Below, piece by piece: positions 1 through 10,230 of a stretch of 64,000 nt of DNA. The translations under genes and the position numbers were made by a program. Positions within the stretch are counted from its first letter, which is position 1. Every line of letters begins with the position of its first letter. The stretch covers positions 1,240,001 through 1,304,000 of the forward strand of contig CP144361.1 in assembly GCA_040954445.1 (NCBI GenBank). The letters run 5' to 3'. This DNA comes from Burkholderia sp. (GTDB lineage: Bacteria > Pseudomonadota > Gammaproteobacteria > Burkholderiales > Burkholderiaceae). The notes beneath the pieces are model-generated. The model saw only the letters and a program-made list of their open reading frames with translations. It made no database searches and was not told the DNA's origin.

Positions 1-638
1 TCACGCGCATCAACAACGCGATTGCTGCGCTCGGCCCGGTCAATATGGCGGCGTTCGAGGAGTTGGCGGTCGCCAGCGAGCGCAAGATTTTCCTCAACGC
101 GCAGTCGGTCGACCTGCTGGCCGCGATCACCACGCTCGAGGAGGCGATCCGCAAGATCGACCAGGAAACCAGAACCTTGCTTCAGGCCACCTTCGCCCAG
201 GTCAACCATCACTTCAGCGCCCTGTTTCCGAAGTTGTTTGGCGGCGGCCAGGCCAAGCTGCTCATGACCGGCGACGAAATCCTCGATGCTGGCGTGCAGG
301 TAATGGCGCAGCCGCCAGGCAAGAAGAACGCAACCATCCATCTGCTGTCGGGCGGCGAGAAGGCGCTGACCGCCACTGCCCTGGTGTTTGCAATGTTTCA
401 GCTCAATCCTGCGCCGTTCTGCCTACTCGACGAGGTAGACGCGCCGCTCGACGACGCCAATACCGAACGTTTTGTAAACCTGGTGCGTGCCATGTCGAGC
501 AAGACGCAGTTCCTGTTCATCTCGCACAACAAGATCGCAATGGAAATGGCGCAGCAATTGATCGGCGTGACTATGCAGGAGCAGGGCGTGTCACGGATCG
601 TGGGGGTCGACATAGAAACAGCCGCTGGCTTTGCCTAA
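1..638 (+). CDS. smc: Chromosome partition protein Smc, C-terminal part
   Basis: Only the C-terminal ATPase half-domain is present; the gene enters from outside the window, with frame starting at base 3. The translation shows the ABC signature [13 protein letters not shown], the Walker B/D-loop segment [15 protein letters not shown] and the switch histidine in FISHNK. These are the parts of the SMC head that complete the ATP site with the N-terminal Walker A across the dimer. SMC entraps DNA with ScpA and ScpB in the nucleoid. The stop is TAA at 636-638 and the visible reading frame is undamaged. In Burkholderia smc is followed on the same strand by zipA and ligA; here it runs into IS copy 1, while zipA and ligA lie further on in the opposite orientation, so the locus has been rearranged. 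Confidence 0.95.
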   Translation, partial: TRINNAIAALGPVNMAAFEELAVASERKIFLNAQSVDLLAAITTLEEAIRKIDQETRTLLQATFAQVNHHFSALFPKLFGGGQAKLLMTGDEILDAGVQVMAQPPGKKNATIHLLSGGEKALTATALVFAMFQLNPAPFCLLDEVDAPLDDANTERFVNLVRAMSSKTQFLFISHNKIAMEMAQQLIGVTMQEQGVSRIVGVDIETAAGFA

Positions 639-756
639 AATATTGGCTAGCGGCCTGACATCTGCCAGTACAATCCCTTCTCCAACCGGTAAATTGCGTG
701 AAGGGTAGGCGTTGTTGCATAAATCAAGCGCGAGGACGCCATGGCGTCGACGGGCA

Positions 757-782
757 TATTGATCACGAATTTCGGATCAATA
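757..782. repeat. TA-flanked 22-bp mini-palindrome in IS copy 1
   Basis: A 22-bp imperfect palindrome starting TTGATCACGAA and ending CGGATCAA sits between two TA dinucleotides. Compared with IS copies lacking it (GGGCATAATTTCAGG), it is a clean insertion that duplicated TA, the IS630/Tc1-mariner target. The identical site is occupied in copy 13 and in the palindromic element at 18722-18884. Confidence 0.75.
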
Positions 783-785
783 ATT

Positions 786-1742
786 TCAGGCGATACGAAC
801 GGATTGCGGACGAGCGAGGTCCGCCATGCGGTTGATGACGCCGAGGCGAATGGCGACCTCGGTCGCCTGCGCGGCGATGTGACGCGCCCAGAGACAGTGG
901 CCGGTGAGGGTCTTGAACCGATACATCGCATTCTCGGCAAGCGATCGCCGGTGGTAGCCACTGTGTTGCTTCCATTCTCGACGACCGTCACGGGCAATTG
1001 CATCAACCGCGCCATTACGCCACGCCGCACCGGGCATATCCGCTGGCCAATGAGCGGCACCCTCGCGTGGCGGAATCGAAGGAATAGCACTGCGTGCAGC
1101 AATGGCCGCATGGCATGGCTTGGTGTCGTAGGCACCGTCACCGCCGATGACATCGATTTGTTCTTCGCGTGGAATCTGGTCGAGCAACTTGGCCAGAGCG
1201 TCACCGTCAGCCACATTCTGATTCGTCATTAGCGCGGCATGCACTTGACCTGTATTCGCGTTGAGCGCGAGATGGACTTTACGCCACGTGCGCCGCTTCG
1301 AGTAGCCGTGCTGGCGCACCTTCCATTCACCTTCTCCATAGACCTTCAGACCGGTGCTGTCGACAACCAGATGGATCGGTTCATTGTCACGAAGGATCGG
1401 CAGTTCGACATCAAGCGTTTTTGCCCGGCGACAGAGCGTGGTGTAATTCGGCACCGGAAAGCTCGGGAAGGCCAAATCGCGCAGACTTTGGGTGAAACCT
1501 TGCAGGGCGCGCAAGGTCAGTCGATAGACGGTCTTCACGCCAAGTAATGCCTGAATCAGCGTATCGCCGTATAGACACGGGCGACCACGTGTGGGTATGG
1601 CATCGGGTATTCTGGCAAGGACGGCTTCATCTATCCATATTGTTACGTTCCCCCGGTTGATCAGGCCTTTATTATAGGCCGCCCAATTCCTGACACGGTA
1701 GCGTGCCTTCGGCTCACCTGTCTTGTGTATGTCCTTGCGCAT
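786..1742 (-). CDS. IS903-group transposase, intact
   Basis: This is a 318-residue DDE transposase. Numbering from MRKDIHK, the catalytic aspartates are D128 (VVDSTGLKVYGEGEW) and D202 (GGDGAYDT), and the C-terminal signature fits Y(2)R(3)E(6)K exactly: Y263, R266, E270, K277 in YHRRSLAENAMYRFK. The start was chosen because MRKDIHK is shared by all copies, whereas upstream in-frame methionines occur only in some. No Shine-Dalgarno sequence stands out. Relative to other intact copies it has KGLINR and VAIRLG variants. It should cut and join the IS ends, and could mobilise defective copies in trans. Confidence 0.88.
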   Translation of the reverse strand: MRKDIHKTGEPKARYRVRNWAAYNKGLINRGNVTIWIDEAVLARIPDAIPTRGRPCLYGDTLIQALLGVKTVYRLTLRALQGFTQSLRDLAFPSFPVPNYTTLCRRAKTLDVELPILRDNEPIHLVVDSTGLKVYGEGEWKVRQHGYSKRRTWRKVHLALNANTGQVHAALMTNQNVADGDALAKLLDQIPREEQIDVIGGDGAYDTKPCHAAIAARSAIPSIPPREGAAHWPADMPGAAWRNGAVDAIARDGRREWKQHSGYHRRSLAENAMYRFKTLTGHCLWARHIAAQATEVAIRLGVINRMADLARPQSVRIA

Positions 1743-1853
1743 TTTCTTGGAAAAATTAGGCAGTTACTCTGGAATCTGACTTGATAGGGATCTGGCCCCG
1801 AGACTGTTGCGCGTAAACATCAATGGGTCTCGCTCGATTTATGCAACAACGCC

Positions 1854-2501
1854 AATCAGAAATACGAGAACTTGACTCAAGCTGCATAACGAATTGGTTT
1901 GTGCATGAAATAGCGAGCGACACGTTGTGGTGATTGCTGGAGACGACGTAGATGGGGTTGATGACCGCTTTTTGAGATGCCCCTTGGTCCGTTCCGAAGC
2001 CTGTTTCTTCACGTTCGCATTCAGGTCATGCATTGAACATTTCGGCGGGATTCAGTTCCGGGCTGTACGACGGCAGATAGAATGTTACGATTTCGGCGAC
2101 GTGCTCGGCCAACCGCGCCATCACCGGCTTGGGGTGATGAACCTTCAGGTTATCGAGAATCAGAAACACCGTCTTGCTGGCATGTCTTTAATTAGCCGCT
2201 TCAGGAAATCGAGCAGGATGTCCGCGTTCATCGCACCCTCGAAGACTCTTTCCAGCACACCTGCTTACGGTTCGTCACCCTCGACATCACCGACAATAGA
2301 CCTTCGCGTCGACTCGCCACGCGTCACTCGGGCGTCTTGCCAATCGGGGCGGGTAGGAGCGGCCTCGTACATCGGTCGAGCGCAGCCCCGTTTCGTCGCC
2401 CCACTGGATCTCTCCGCGCCTTCGGCTATGGCCCGGCGGGAAATCTCCAGGTACCGTCTCGTTCAGCCATGCCTGCACTGCTTCCAATCGATGCTCATAG
2501 G
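1854..2501 (-). pseudogene. IS630-family transposase relic, C-terminal part
   Basis: Read on the minus strand, fragments of an IS630 transposase appear in different frames. One is GDETGLRSTDVRGRSY near 2310-2400, around the first catalytic Asp. Others are NLKVHHPKPVMARLAEHV, YLPSYSPELNPAEMFNA at about 2030-2086 (catalytic Glu region), and NANVKKQASERTKGHLKK. Several frameshifts and a missing N-terminus make it inactive. It lies between IS copies 1 and 2 where zipA would be expected after smc. It is related to the relic at 55902-56238. Confidence 0.8.
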
Positions 2502-3621
2502 GGCGTTGTTCCATAAAGCGAGTGTGAGGACGCAATAGCATCGACGGATAATTTCAGGCGATACGAACGGATTGCGGGCGAGCGAGGTCCACCATACGGT
2601 GGATGACGCCGACGCGAACGGAGACCTCGGTCGCCTGCGAGGCGATGTGACGCGCCCAGAGACAGTTGCCGGTGAGGGTCGTGAACCGATACATCGCATT
2701 CTCGGCAAGCGATCGCCGGTGGTAGCCACTTTCTTGCTTCCATTCTCGACGACCGTCACGGGCAATTGCATCAACCACGCCATTACGCCACGCCGCACCG
2801 GGCATATCCGCTGGCCAATGAACGGGCACCCTCGCGTGGCGGAATCGAAGGAATAGCACTGCGTGCAGCAATGGCCGCATGGCATGGCTTTGTGTCGTAG
2901 GCACCATCACCGCCGATGACATCGATTTGTTCTTCGCGTGGAATCTGGTCGAGCAACTTGGCCAGAGCGTCACCGTCAGCCACATTCTGATTCGTCATTA
3001 GCGCGGCATGCACTTGACCCGTATTCGCGTTGAGCGCGAGATGGACTTTACGCCACGTGCGCCGCTTCGAGTAGCCGTGCTGGCGCACCTTCCATTCACC
3101 TTCTCCATAGACCTTCAGACCGGTGCTGTCGACAACCAGATGGATCGGTTCATTGTCACGAAGGATCGGCAGTTCGACATCAAGCGTTTTTACCCGGCGA
3201 CAGAGCGTGGTGTAATTCGGCACCGGCAAGCTCGGGAAGGCCAGATCGCGCAGACTTTGGGTGAAACCTTGCAGGGCGCGCAACGTCAGTCGATAGACGG
3301 TCTTCACGCCAAGTAATGCCTGAATCAGCGTATCGCCGTATAGACACGGGCGACCACGTGTGGGTATGGCATCGGGTATTCTGGCAAGGACGGCTTCATC
3401 TATCCATATTGTTACGTTCCCCCGGTTGATCAGGCCTTCATGATAGGCTGCCCAATTCCTGACACGGTAGCGTGCCTTCGGCTCACCTGTCTTGTGTATG
3501 TCCTTGCGCATTTTTTGGAAAAAATAGGCAGTTACTCTGGAATCTGACTTGATAGGGGGCTGGCCCCGCGACCGTTGCGCGTAAACGTCAACGGATCGCG
3601 ATCGATTTATGCAATAACGCC
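2502..3621 (-). mobile_element. IS903-group copy 2, decayed ends
   Basis: This is a full-length copy (1120 bp) whose terminal repeats have mutated (GGCGTTGTTCCATAAAG on the left, GCAATAACGCC on the right). There is no target duplication. It separates the IS630 relic from the 3' end of ligA and has the same orientation as copy 1. Confidence 0.88.
2554..3511 (-). pseudogene. IS903-group transposase, frameshifted
   Basis: The reading frame from MRKDIHKTG is open through D128 and D202, but an extra G near 2823-2826 (AACGGGCAC where other copies have AGCGGCAC) shifts the frame before the Y-R-E-K signature. The first frame ends as GARSLASGYARCGVA. Confidence 0.85.
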
Positions 3622-3690
3622 TATCGAAGGCCTCGATCAGCTTCCCGACTGCGGGCAAGCGCAGATCGCCCATCCTGAGGATCTTGCGAA

Positions 3691-5892
<2,202 letters not shown>

Positions 5893-5897
5893 TCAGC

Positions 5898-6182
5898 TCA
5901 CTGGCTGAACAGGCGACACGTGACGAGCGAGCCGAAACCGCGATGCTAGGATTGTTCGTGCTTCGCCTAGAGCTTCATCAACTGCTGCTCGATCGCCACC
6001 AGGGTAGATTCTGGCAGCGACCGGCGCGAATCGTCGACCATCCGCGCGACGATCTAGTCCGACAGCGATTTCGCGTAGTCGCACATCCCCCCTTGAAGGG
6101 CAGGATGTCCTCGTCGGCCACTGGCACGTCAAGAAGCACCAGGGTGATCCTTTCCCCATCCTTGGATGGTCATTGCTCCGAA
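5898..6182 (-). pseudogene. zipA: Cell division protein ZipA, decayed C-terminal remnant
   Basis: Minus-strand translation in shifting frames gives VLLDVPVADEDILPF, MCDYAKSLSD, IVARMVDDSRRSLPESTL, VAIEQQLMKL and finally HRGFGSLVTCRLFSQ before a stop. This matches the C-terminal FtsZ-binding domain of betaproteobacterial ZipA, which lies directly upstream of ligA. At least one frameshift and three in-frame TAG codons (after LSD, MKL and HEQS) interrupt it. The N-terminal membrane anchor and linker are missing, cut off at the palindromic element starting at 6183. ZipA normally tethers FtsZ to the inner membrane at the divisome. Identification rests on position and residual similarity. Confidence 0.75.
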
Positions 6183-6349
6183 GGCGTTGTTGCATAAATC
6201 GAGTGTGAGGACGCCATGGCATCGGACGGGATAATTTCAGGCGATACGAACGGATTGCGGACGAGCGAGGTCCGCAATCCGTTCGTATCGCCTGAAATTA
6301 TCCCGTCCGATGCCATGGCGTCCTCACACTCGATTTATGCAACAACGCC
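6183..6349. mobile_element. Palindromic derivative of the IS right end (167 bp)
   Basis: Two copies of the 80-bp IS right end face each other, essentially perfect inverted repeats separated by only GAGCGAG. In a normal IS the right end contains GCGGAC-GAGCGAG-GTCCGC, so the fold point is a pre-existing 6-bp inverted repeat. No transposase and no 9-bp target duplication are present. It truncates zipA. Confidence 0.9.
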
Positions 6350-6505
6350 TCCCTCATGTAAGGGACATGCAACAACGCCTCACCCACTCAAATTTCAAGA
6401 GAGCCACAATTCCAGCGCTCGCGCGCGGCACGATCGGTCGCGGTCATCATGAACTTTCTGGGCATGGAAGAGGCGAGCGCAAGATGCGCGCGCCGGGTAG
6501 GCAGT
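6350..6505. other. Gene-free stretch after ferritin-like gene
   Basis: It contains a scrap of MITE-like sequence (TCCCTCATGTAAGGG) followed by an isolated IS terminus, ATGCAACAACGCC, at 6369-6381. The remainder shows no recognisable gene. Confidence 0.5.
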
Positions 6506-7333
6506 TCAACGGAAGAACACGTGCTGAGTCAGCTTGGTAAGTGGATACTGCACGCTGGGCTGGATCCGTGAAGGAAGCTCGAGCGGTTTGAGCAGCATCT
6601 TGATACACATGTCGGTCGATAGATTTCGTCGCACCAGTGCGTTGACGCGGGCCGCGCGCTCTCGGTTGTAGGCCGCGTCGCGCACTTTATCGGGATAGCG
6701 GATCGCGAACACGTGGCGCAGCGCAATTTCCGAATCCTCGTTGCGGATCTCGAGTAAACGGCGCATCAGGGTGCCCAGCACAGCCCAGCGGCCATTGCAC
6801 TCGCCTTCGTTATACTTCTTAAAATAATTAAAGAAATGCTTATAGTGGCGCACCTCGTCGGTACGGATATTGTTTGTAATTTCCTTAAGTATCGGCTCGT
6901 CTGAGCAATCGTTGATCGCGCGATAAAGCGTGGCTGTACCGGTCTCGACCACGCAGCGCGCCACCATTTCGAGCGCGCGTGTCTTCTCGAAGGCTTCCAG
7001 CGAGCAAGTCTTGGAGTATTCATCGAAGAAATTGTGAAAGGCGAGATCCCAGTTGAACTCGGGCCACACGTGGCCGATATAGGCCTTCAGCGCCCGACCG
7101 TGCTGCAGCTCCTCGTGTTCCCACTGCTCGTTGAGCCAGCCTGCTACCTCGGGGTCGTCGTCGAAAAACTGGCTTAGGTTGCTGGCGTAGAAATCAGAGC
7201 CGTTCTCAATGAACGAGGCTGCACACAGCAGCAGCAAAAGATCTTCATTGGCGGCAGCTTTCACGCGGTCAATCCGCGAGAGGTCTATATCTTCAATATG
7301 CCAGGGCATCATATGCTTGGTTGTAGCCAGCAT
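6506..7333 (-). CDS. Ferritin-like domain protein
   Basis: A 275-residue protein, predicted all-helical and cytoplasmic. Two E-x-x-H motifs typical of the ferritin-like di-iron four-helix bundle are visible: EHEELQH in the first half and TDEVRHY in the second, each in a long helix with other carboxylates nearby (ENGSDFYASNLSQFFDD). The substrate is unknown; members of this fold act as rubrerythrin-like peroxidases, iron stores or hydroxylases. The start MLATTKHMMPWHIEDI was chosen over 63 residues of upstream open frame because GGGAG lies 8 nt before this ATG and the extension is low-complexity and Arg-rich. The frame is intact. Palindromic derivatives lie on both sides, so its original neighbours are gone. 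Confidence 0.75.
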   Translation of the reverse strand: MLATTKHMMPWHIEDIDLSRIDRVKAAANEDLLLLLCAASFIENGSDFYASNLSQFFDDDPEVAGWLNEQWEHEELQHGRALKAYIGHVWPEFNWDLAFHNFFDEYSKTCSLEAFEKTRALEMVARCVVETGTATLYRAINDCSDEPILKEITNNIRTDEVRHYKHFFNYFKKYNEGECNGRWAVLGTLMRRLLEIRNEDSEIALRHVFAIRYPDKVRDAAYNRERAARVNALVRRNLSTDMCIKMLLKPLELPSRIQPSVQYPLTKLTQHVFFR

Positions 7334-7547
7334 TATTGTGCTCCCAAGCGCTTCGTTCCGGCGGCACGGTTGGCCTCCAGGCTTAGAGCGGCGGATGTCT
7401 TGCCTAGCGGCTGCCTCGAGGCTTGCTCGGACGAAGCGGATATAAATAAAATTCGCTCTGGATCCGCTCATATCAGCCGGAAGTTTCCGAGCGTGCTTCC
7501 AGTCACTGACCGTCCTGCACACGCGCAGTTCCTCGCAGTCTGCTGTG
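7334..7547. other. Upstream region of ferritin-like gene
   Basis: A 214-bp non-coding stretch between the ferritin-like gene (transcribed away from it) and the palindrome at 7548. It contains the GGGAG ribosome binding site of that gene. I see no convincing promoter or other gene. Confidence 0.5.
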
Positions 7548-7798
7548 GGCGTTGTTGCATAAATCGAGTATGAGGACGCAATAGCATCGATGAGATAATT
7601 TCAGGCGATACGAACGGATTGCGGACGAGCGAGGTCCCCCACATACTGTTGATGACGCCGACGCGACCGAGGTCTCCGTTCGCGTCGGCGTCATCAACAG
7701 TATGTGGGGGACCTCGCTCGTCCGCAATCCGTTCGTATCGCCTGAAATTATCTCATCGATGCTATTGCGTCCTCATACTCGATTTATGCAACAACGCC
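7548..7798. mobile_element. Palindromic derivative of the IS right end (251 bp)
   Basis: Arms of about 115 bp of IS right end are inverted around the centre CGCGACCGAGGTCTCCG. The junction lies at GCGA, whose complement TCGC occurs further inward in the normal IS (CGCGAACGGAGACCTCGGTCGC), so the switch point is a 4-bp inverted repeat. The outer end overlaps and truncates the 3' end of lapB. No target duplication is present. Confidence 0.9.
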
Positions 7799-9004
7799 CA
7801 TCGCCTTCGTGACGGAAGGTGGTGCGCCCCTAGTTGGCGCGACGCCGGCTTCGACTCGCCGCGGTGCGTAGGTCTCCCAACCGCTGCAGCCGGGGCACTG
7901 CCAGTAAAAAAGGCGTACGCGGAAACCACAGTCGTGGCAAGTGTAGCGCGGCAGATTCTTGGTTCGTTGCCTGACCAGCGCGCGCATCATTTTGAGTTCG
8001 CCGCAGCGCGGCTCTTCGGCGTCGGCGATCTGCGCGTCGAGGAGGTGCAGCATGCCGGACAGATTTGGTGCCTTCTGCATCTGAGTACGCGCGAGCGTGT
8101 GCGCGGCATCGGCACCGCGTAGCTCGTCCACGTACTGGAAAGCCACGTCCAGTAGGTCGTTCGAGGGATAACGATCTGCGTAGTCGGTCAGCAGCGCTGC
8201 GCCTTCTGCGGCCTGGCCGCGTGAGATATAGGCCTTCATCAGCTTCTCCGCGACCAGCGGAAGGTAGGCGGCGTTCTGCTGCTCGACGTGACACCAATGG
8301 GCGATTGCCGCCTGGTGGTCGCCGGAAGCCTCGGCAGCCTCGCCCGACAGGATGGTGGCACGTACGTTGTGCGGATTCACGGCAAGCGCCTCGCGCAACT
8401 GCTGGGCGACCGTCGTGCCGTCCTTCCTGGCCAGCGCCTCGCTGGCCAGCTCACAATGGAATTGTGCGATTTCGGTCGACAGCGAGTTGCCGCTCATAGT
8501 CTCGATCTTGCGCGCCGTCTGGATCGACTTGTTCCAGTCCTTCTCGATGCCGTAGATGGTCAGCAGAGCTCGCTGCGCGCCAAGCACGTAATCGCCGTCG
8601 GCCAGGCAGTGGAAGGACTCCTCTGCGCGGTCCAGTAGGCCGGCCTTGAGGAAGTCTTGGCCCAGCTCGTACAGCGCGTGATCGCGCTCGTTAACGGGCA
8701 GGTCGTCACGGTTCAGCAGGTTCTGGTGGACGCGGATCGCGCGATCGGTTTCACCACGCCGGCGGAACAGGTTGCCGAGTGCGAAGTGTAGCTCGACCGT
8801 CTCTGGATCGAGCTTGGCGACCTCGATGAAGGCATCGATGGCCTGGTCAGGTTGCTCGTTCAGCAGAAAGTTGAGGCCTCGGAAATACGAGCGCGGCAGG
8901 TTCGCATTTTCCGACAATAGCTTCTTGAGGTCATAGCGGGACGCCGCCCAGCCGAAGGCAAACGCGACGGGAATGGCCAGCAGCCACCAGAAATCCAGAT
9001 CCAT
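7784..9004 (-). CDS. lapB: Lipopolysaccharide assembly protein LapB (YciM), 3' end replaced by IS
   Basis: A 406-residue TPR protein that, by homology, regulates lipopolysaccharide synthesis with FtsH by controlling LpxC turnover. An N-terminal membrane anchor (FWWLLAIPVAFAFGWAASRY) is followed by tandem tetratricopeptide repeats (for example NLPRSYFRGLNFLLNEQPDQAIDA in two adjoining segments) and a C-terminal rubredoxin-like zinc site with two C-x-x-C pairs, CHDCGF and CPGCSGW. The last codons are foreign: the IS end GGC GTT GTT GCA TAA supplies GVVA and the stop, so any native residues beyond TKAM are lost, but all domains are complete. Start ATG at 9004. LapA and IHF genes that usually lie upstream are absent; a half-MITE and IS copy 3 follow instead. 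Confidence 0.9.
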   Translation of the reverse strand: MDLDFWWLLAIPVAFAFGWAASRYDLKKLLSENANLPRSYFRGLNFLLNEQPDQAIDAFIEVAKLDPETVELHFALGNLFRRRGETDRAIRVHQNLLNRDDLPVNERDHALYELGQDFLKAGLLDRAEESFHCLADGDYVLGAQRALLTIYGIEKDWNKSIQTARKIETMSGNSLSTEIAQFHCELASEALARKDGTTVAQQLREALAVNPHNVRATILSGEAAEASGDHQAAIAHWCHVEQQNAAYLPLVAEKLMKAYISRGQAAEGAALLTDYADRYPSNDLLDVAFQYVDELRGADAAHTLARTQMQKAPNLSGMLHLLDAQIADAEEPRCGELKMMRALVRQRTKNLPRYTCHDCGFRVRLFYWQCPGCSGWETYAPRRVEAGVAPTRGAPPSVTKAMGVVA

Positions 9005-9081
9005 GAGGTATCGAAGTTAGGATGTGTTTACATTCTCACGAGCGATCCAAAGGCACAGTCAAGCACCGCGAAAGCGCGATA

Positions 9082-9108
9082 TTGATCCGCAATTCGTTAT
9101 CTTGAAAT
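9082..9108. repeat. Half MITE cut by IS copy 3
   Basis: TA followed by TTGATCCGCAATTCGTTAT and CTTGAAAT is the outer arm of the IS630-derived hairpin element. It ends abruptly at the first base of IS copy 3, and the partner arm is not on the other side of that IS, implying later rearrangement. Confidence 0.65.
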
Positions 9109-10230
9109 GGCGTTGTTGCATAAATCGAGCGAAATCCGTTGACGTTTACGCGCAACGGTCGCGGGGCCAGCCTCCTATCAAGTCAAATTCCAGAGTAATC
9201 TGCCTAATTTTTGCCAAGAAAATGCGCAAGGACATACACAAGAAAGGTGAGCCGAAGGCACGCTACCGTGTCAGGCATTGGGCGGCCTATAATGAAGGCC
9301 TGATCAACCGGGGGAACGTAACAATATGGATAGATGAAGCCGTCCTTGCCAGAATACCCGATGCCATCCACACGTGGTCGCCCGTGTCTATACGGCGATA
9401 CGCTGATTCAGGCATTACTTGGCGTGAAGACCGTCTATCGACTGACGTTGCGCGCTCTGCAAGGTTTCACCCAAAGTCTGCGCGATCTGGCCTTCCCGAG
9501 CTTGCCGCTGCCGAATTACACCACGCTCTGTCGCCGGGCAAAAATGCTTGATGTCGAACTGCCGATCCTTCGTGACAATGAACCGATTCGTCTGGTTGTC
9601 GACAGCACCGGTCTGAAGGTCTATGGCGAAGGTGAATGGCAGGTGCGCCAGCACGGCTACTCGAAGCGGCGCACGTGGCGTAAAGTCCATCTCGCGCTCA
9701 ACGTGAATACGGGTCAAGTGCATGCCGCGCTAATGACGAATCAGAATGTGGCTGACGGTGACGCTCTGGCCAAGTTGCTCGACCAGATTCCACGCGAAGA
9801 ACAAATCGATGTCATCGGCGGTGATCGTGCCTACGACACCAAGCCATGCCATGCGGCCATTGCTGCACGCAGTGCTATTCCTTCGATTCCGCCACGCGAG
9901 GGTGCCGTTCATTGGCCAGCGGATATGCCCGCTGCGGCGTGGTGTAATGGCGCGGTTGATGCAATTGCCCGTGACGGTCGTCGAGAATGGAAGCAACGCA
10001 GTGGCTACCACCGGCGATCGCTTGCCGAGAATGCGATGTATCGGTTCAAGACCCTCACCGACCACTGTCTCTGGGCGCGTCACATCGCCGCGCAGGCGAC
10101 CGAGGTCACCGTTCGCGTCGGCGTCATCAACCGTATGGCGGACTTCGCTCGTCCGCAATCCGTTCGTATCGCCTGAAATTATGCCCGTCGATGCCATTGC
10201 GTCCTCACGCTCGATTTATGCAACAACGCC
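9109..10230 (+). mobile_element. IS903-group copy 3, full length
   Basis: 1122 bp with good ends, inserted between a half-MITE and the 5' end of a glycosyltransferase gene. There is no target duplication, so the two flanks do not come from a single insertion event. Confidence 0.9.
9222..10176 (+). pseudogene. IS903-group transposase, frameshifted
   Basis: Two bases are missing near 9369 (GCCATCCACACG where other copies have GCCATACCCACACG), shifting the frame before residue 52. The rest, including both aspartates and the Y-R-E-K motif, is open in the second frame to 10176. Confidence 0.85.

Larger units (their letters stand above)
708..1853 (-). mobile_element. IS903-group copy 1, complete (IS5 family)
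   Basis: Both ends read GGCGTTGTTGCATAAATC. At 1146 bp it is longer than the 1122-bp form, partly because it carries a TA-flanked 22-bp mini-palindrome at 757-782 inside its right end. It carries an intact transposase gene. No 9-bp target duplication is visible (tgaagggta left, aatcagaaa right), so one flank has probably been exchanged by recombination. Confidence 0.9.

Noticed and set aside
1239..1547. A 102-codon open frame (MHLTCIRVEREMDF...) recurring in nearly every IS copy
   Set aside because: It is antisense to the transposase N-terminal region and kept open only because the IS copies are nearly identical; no family or ribosome binding site supports it.
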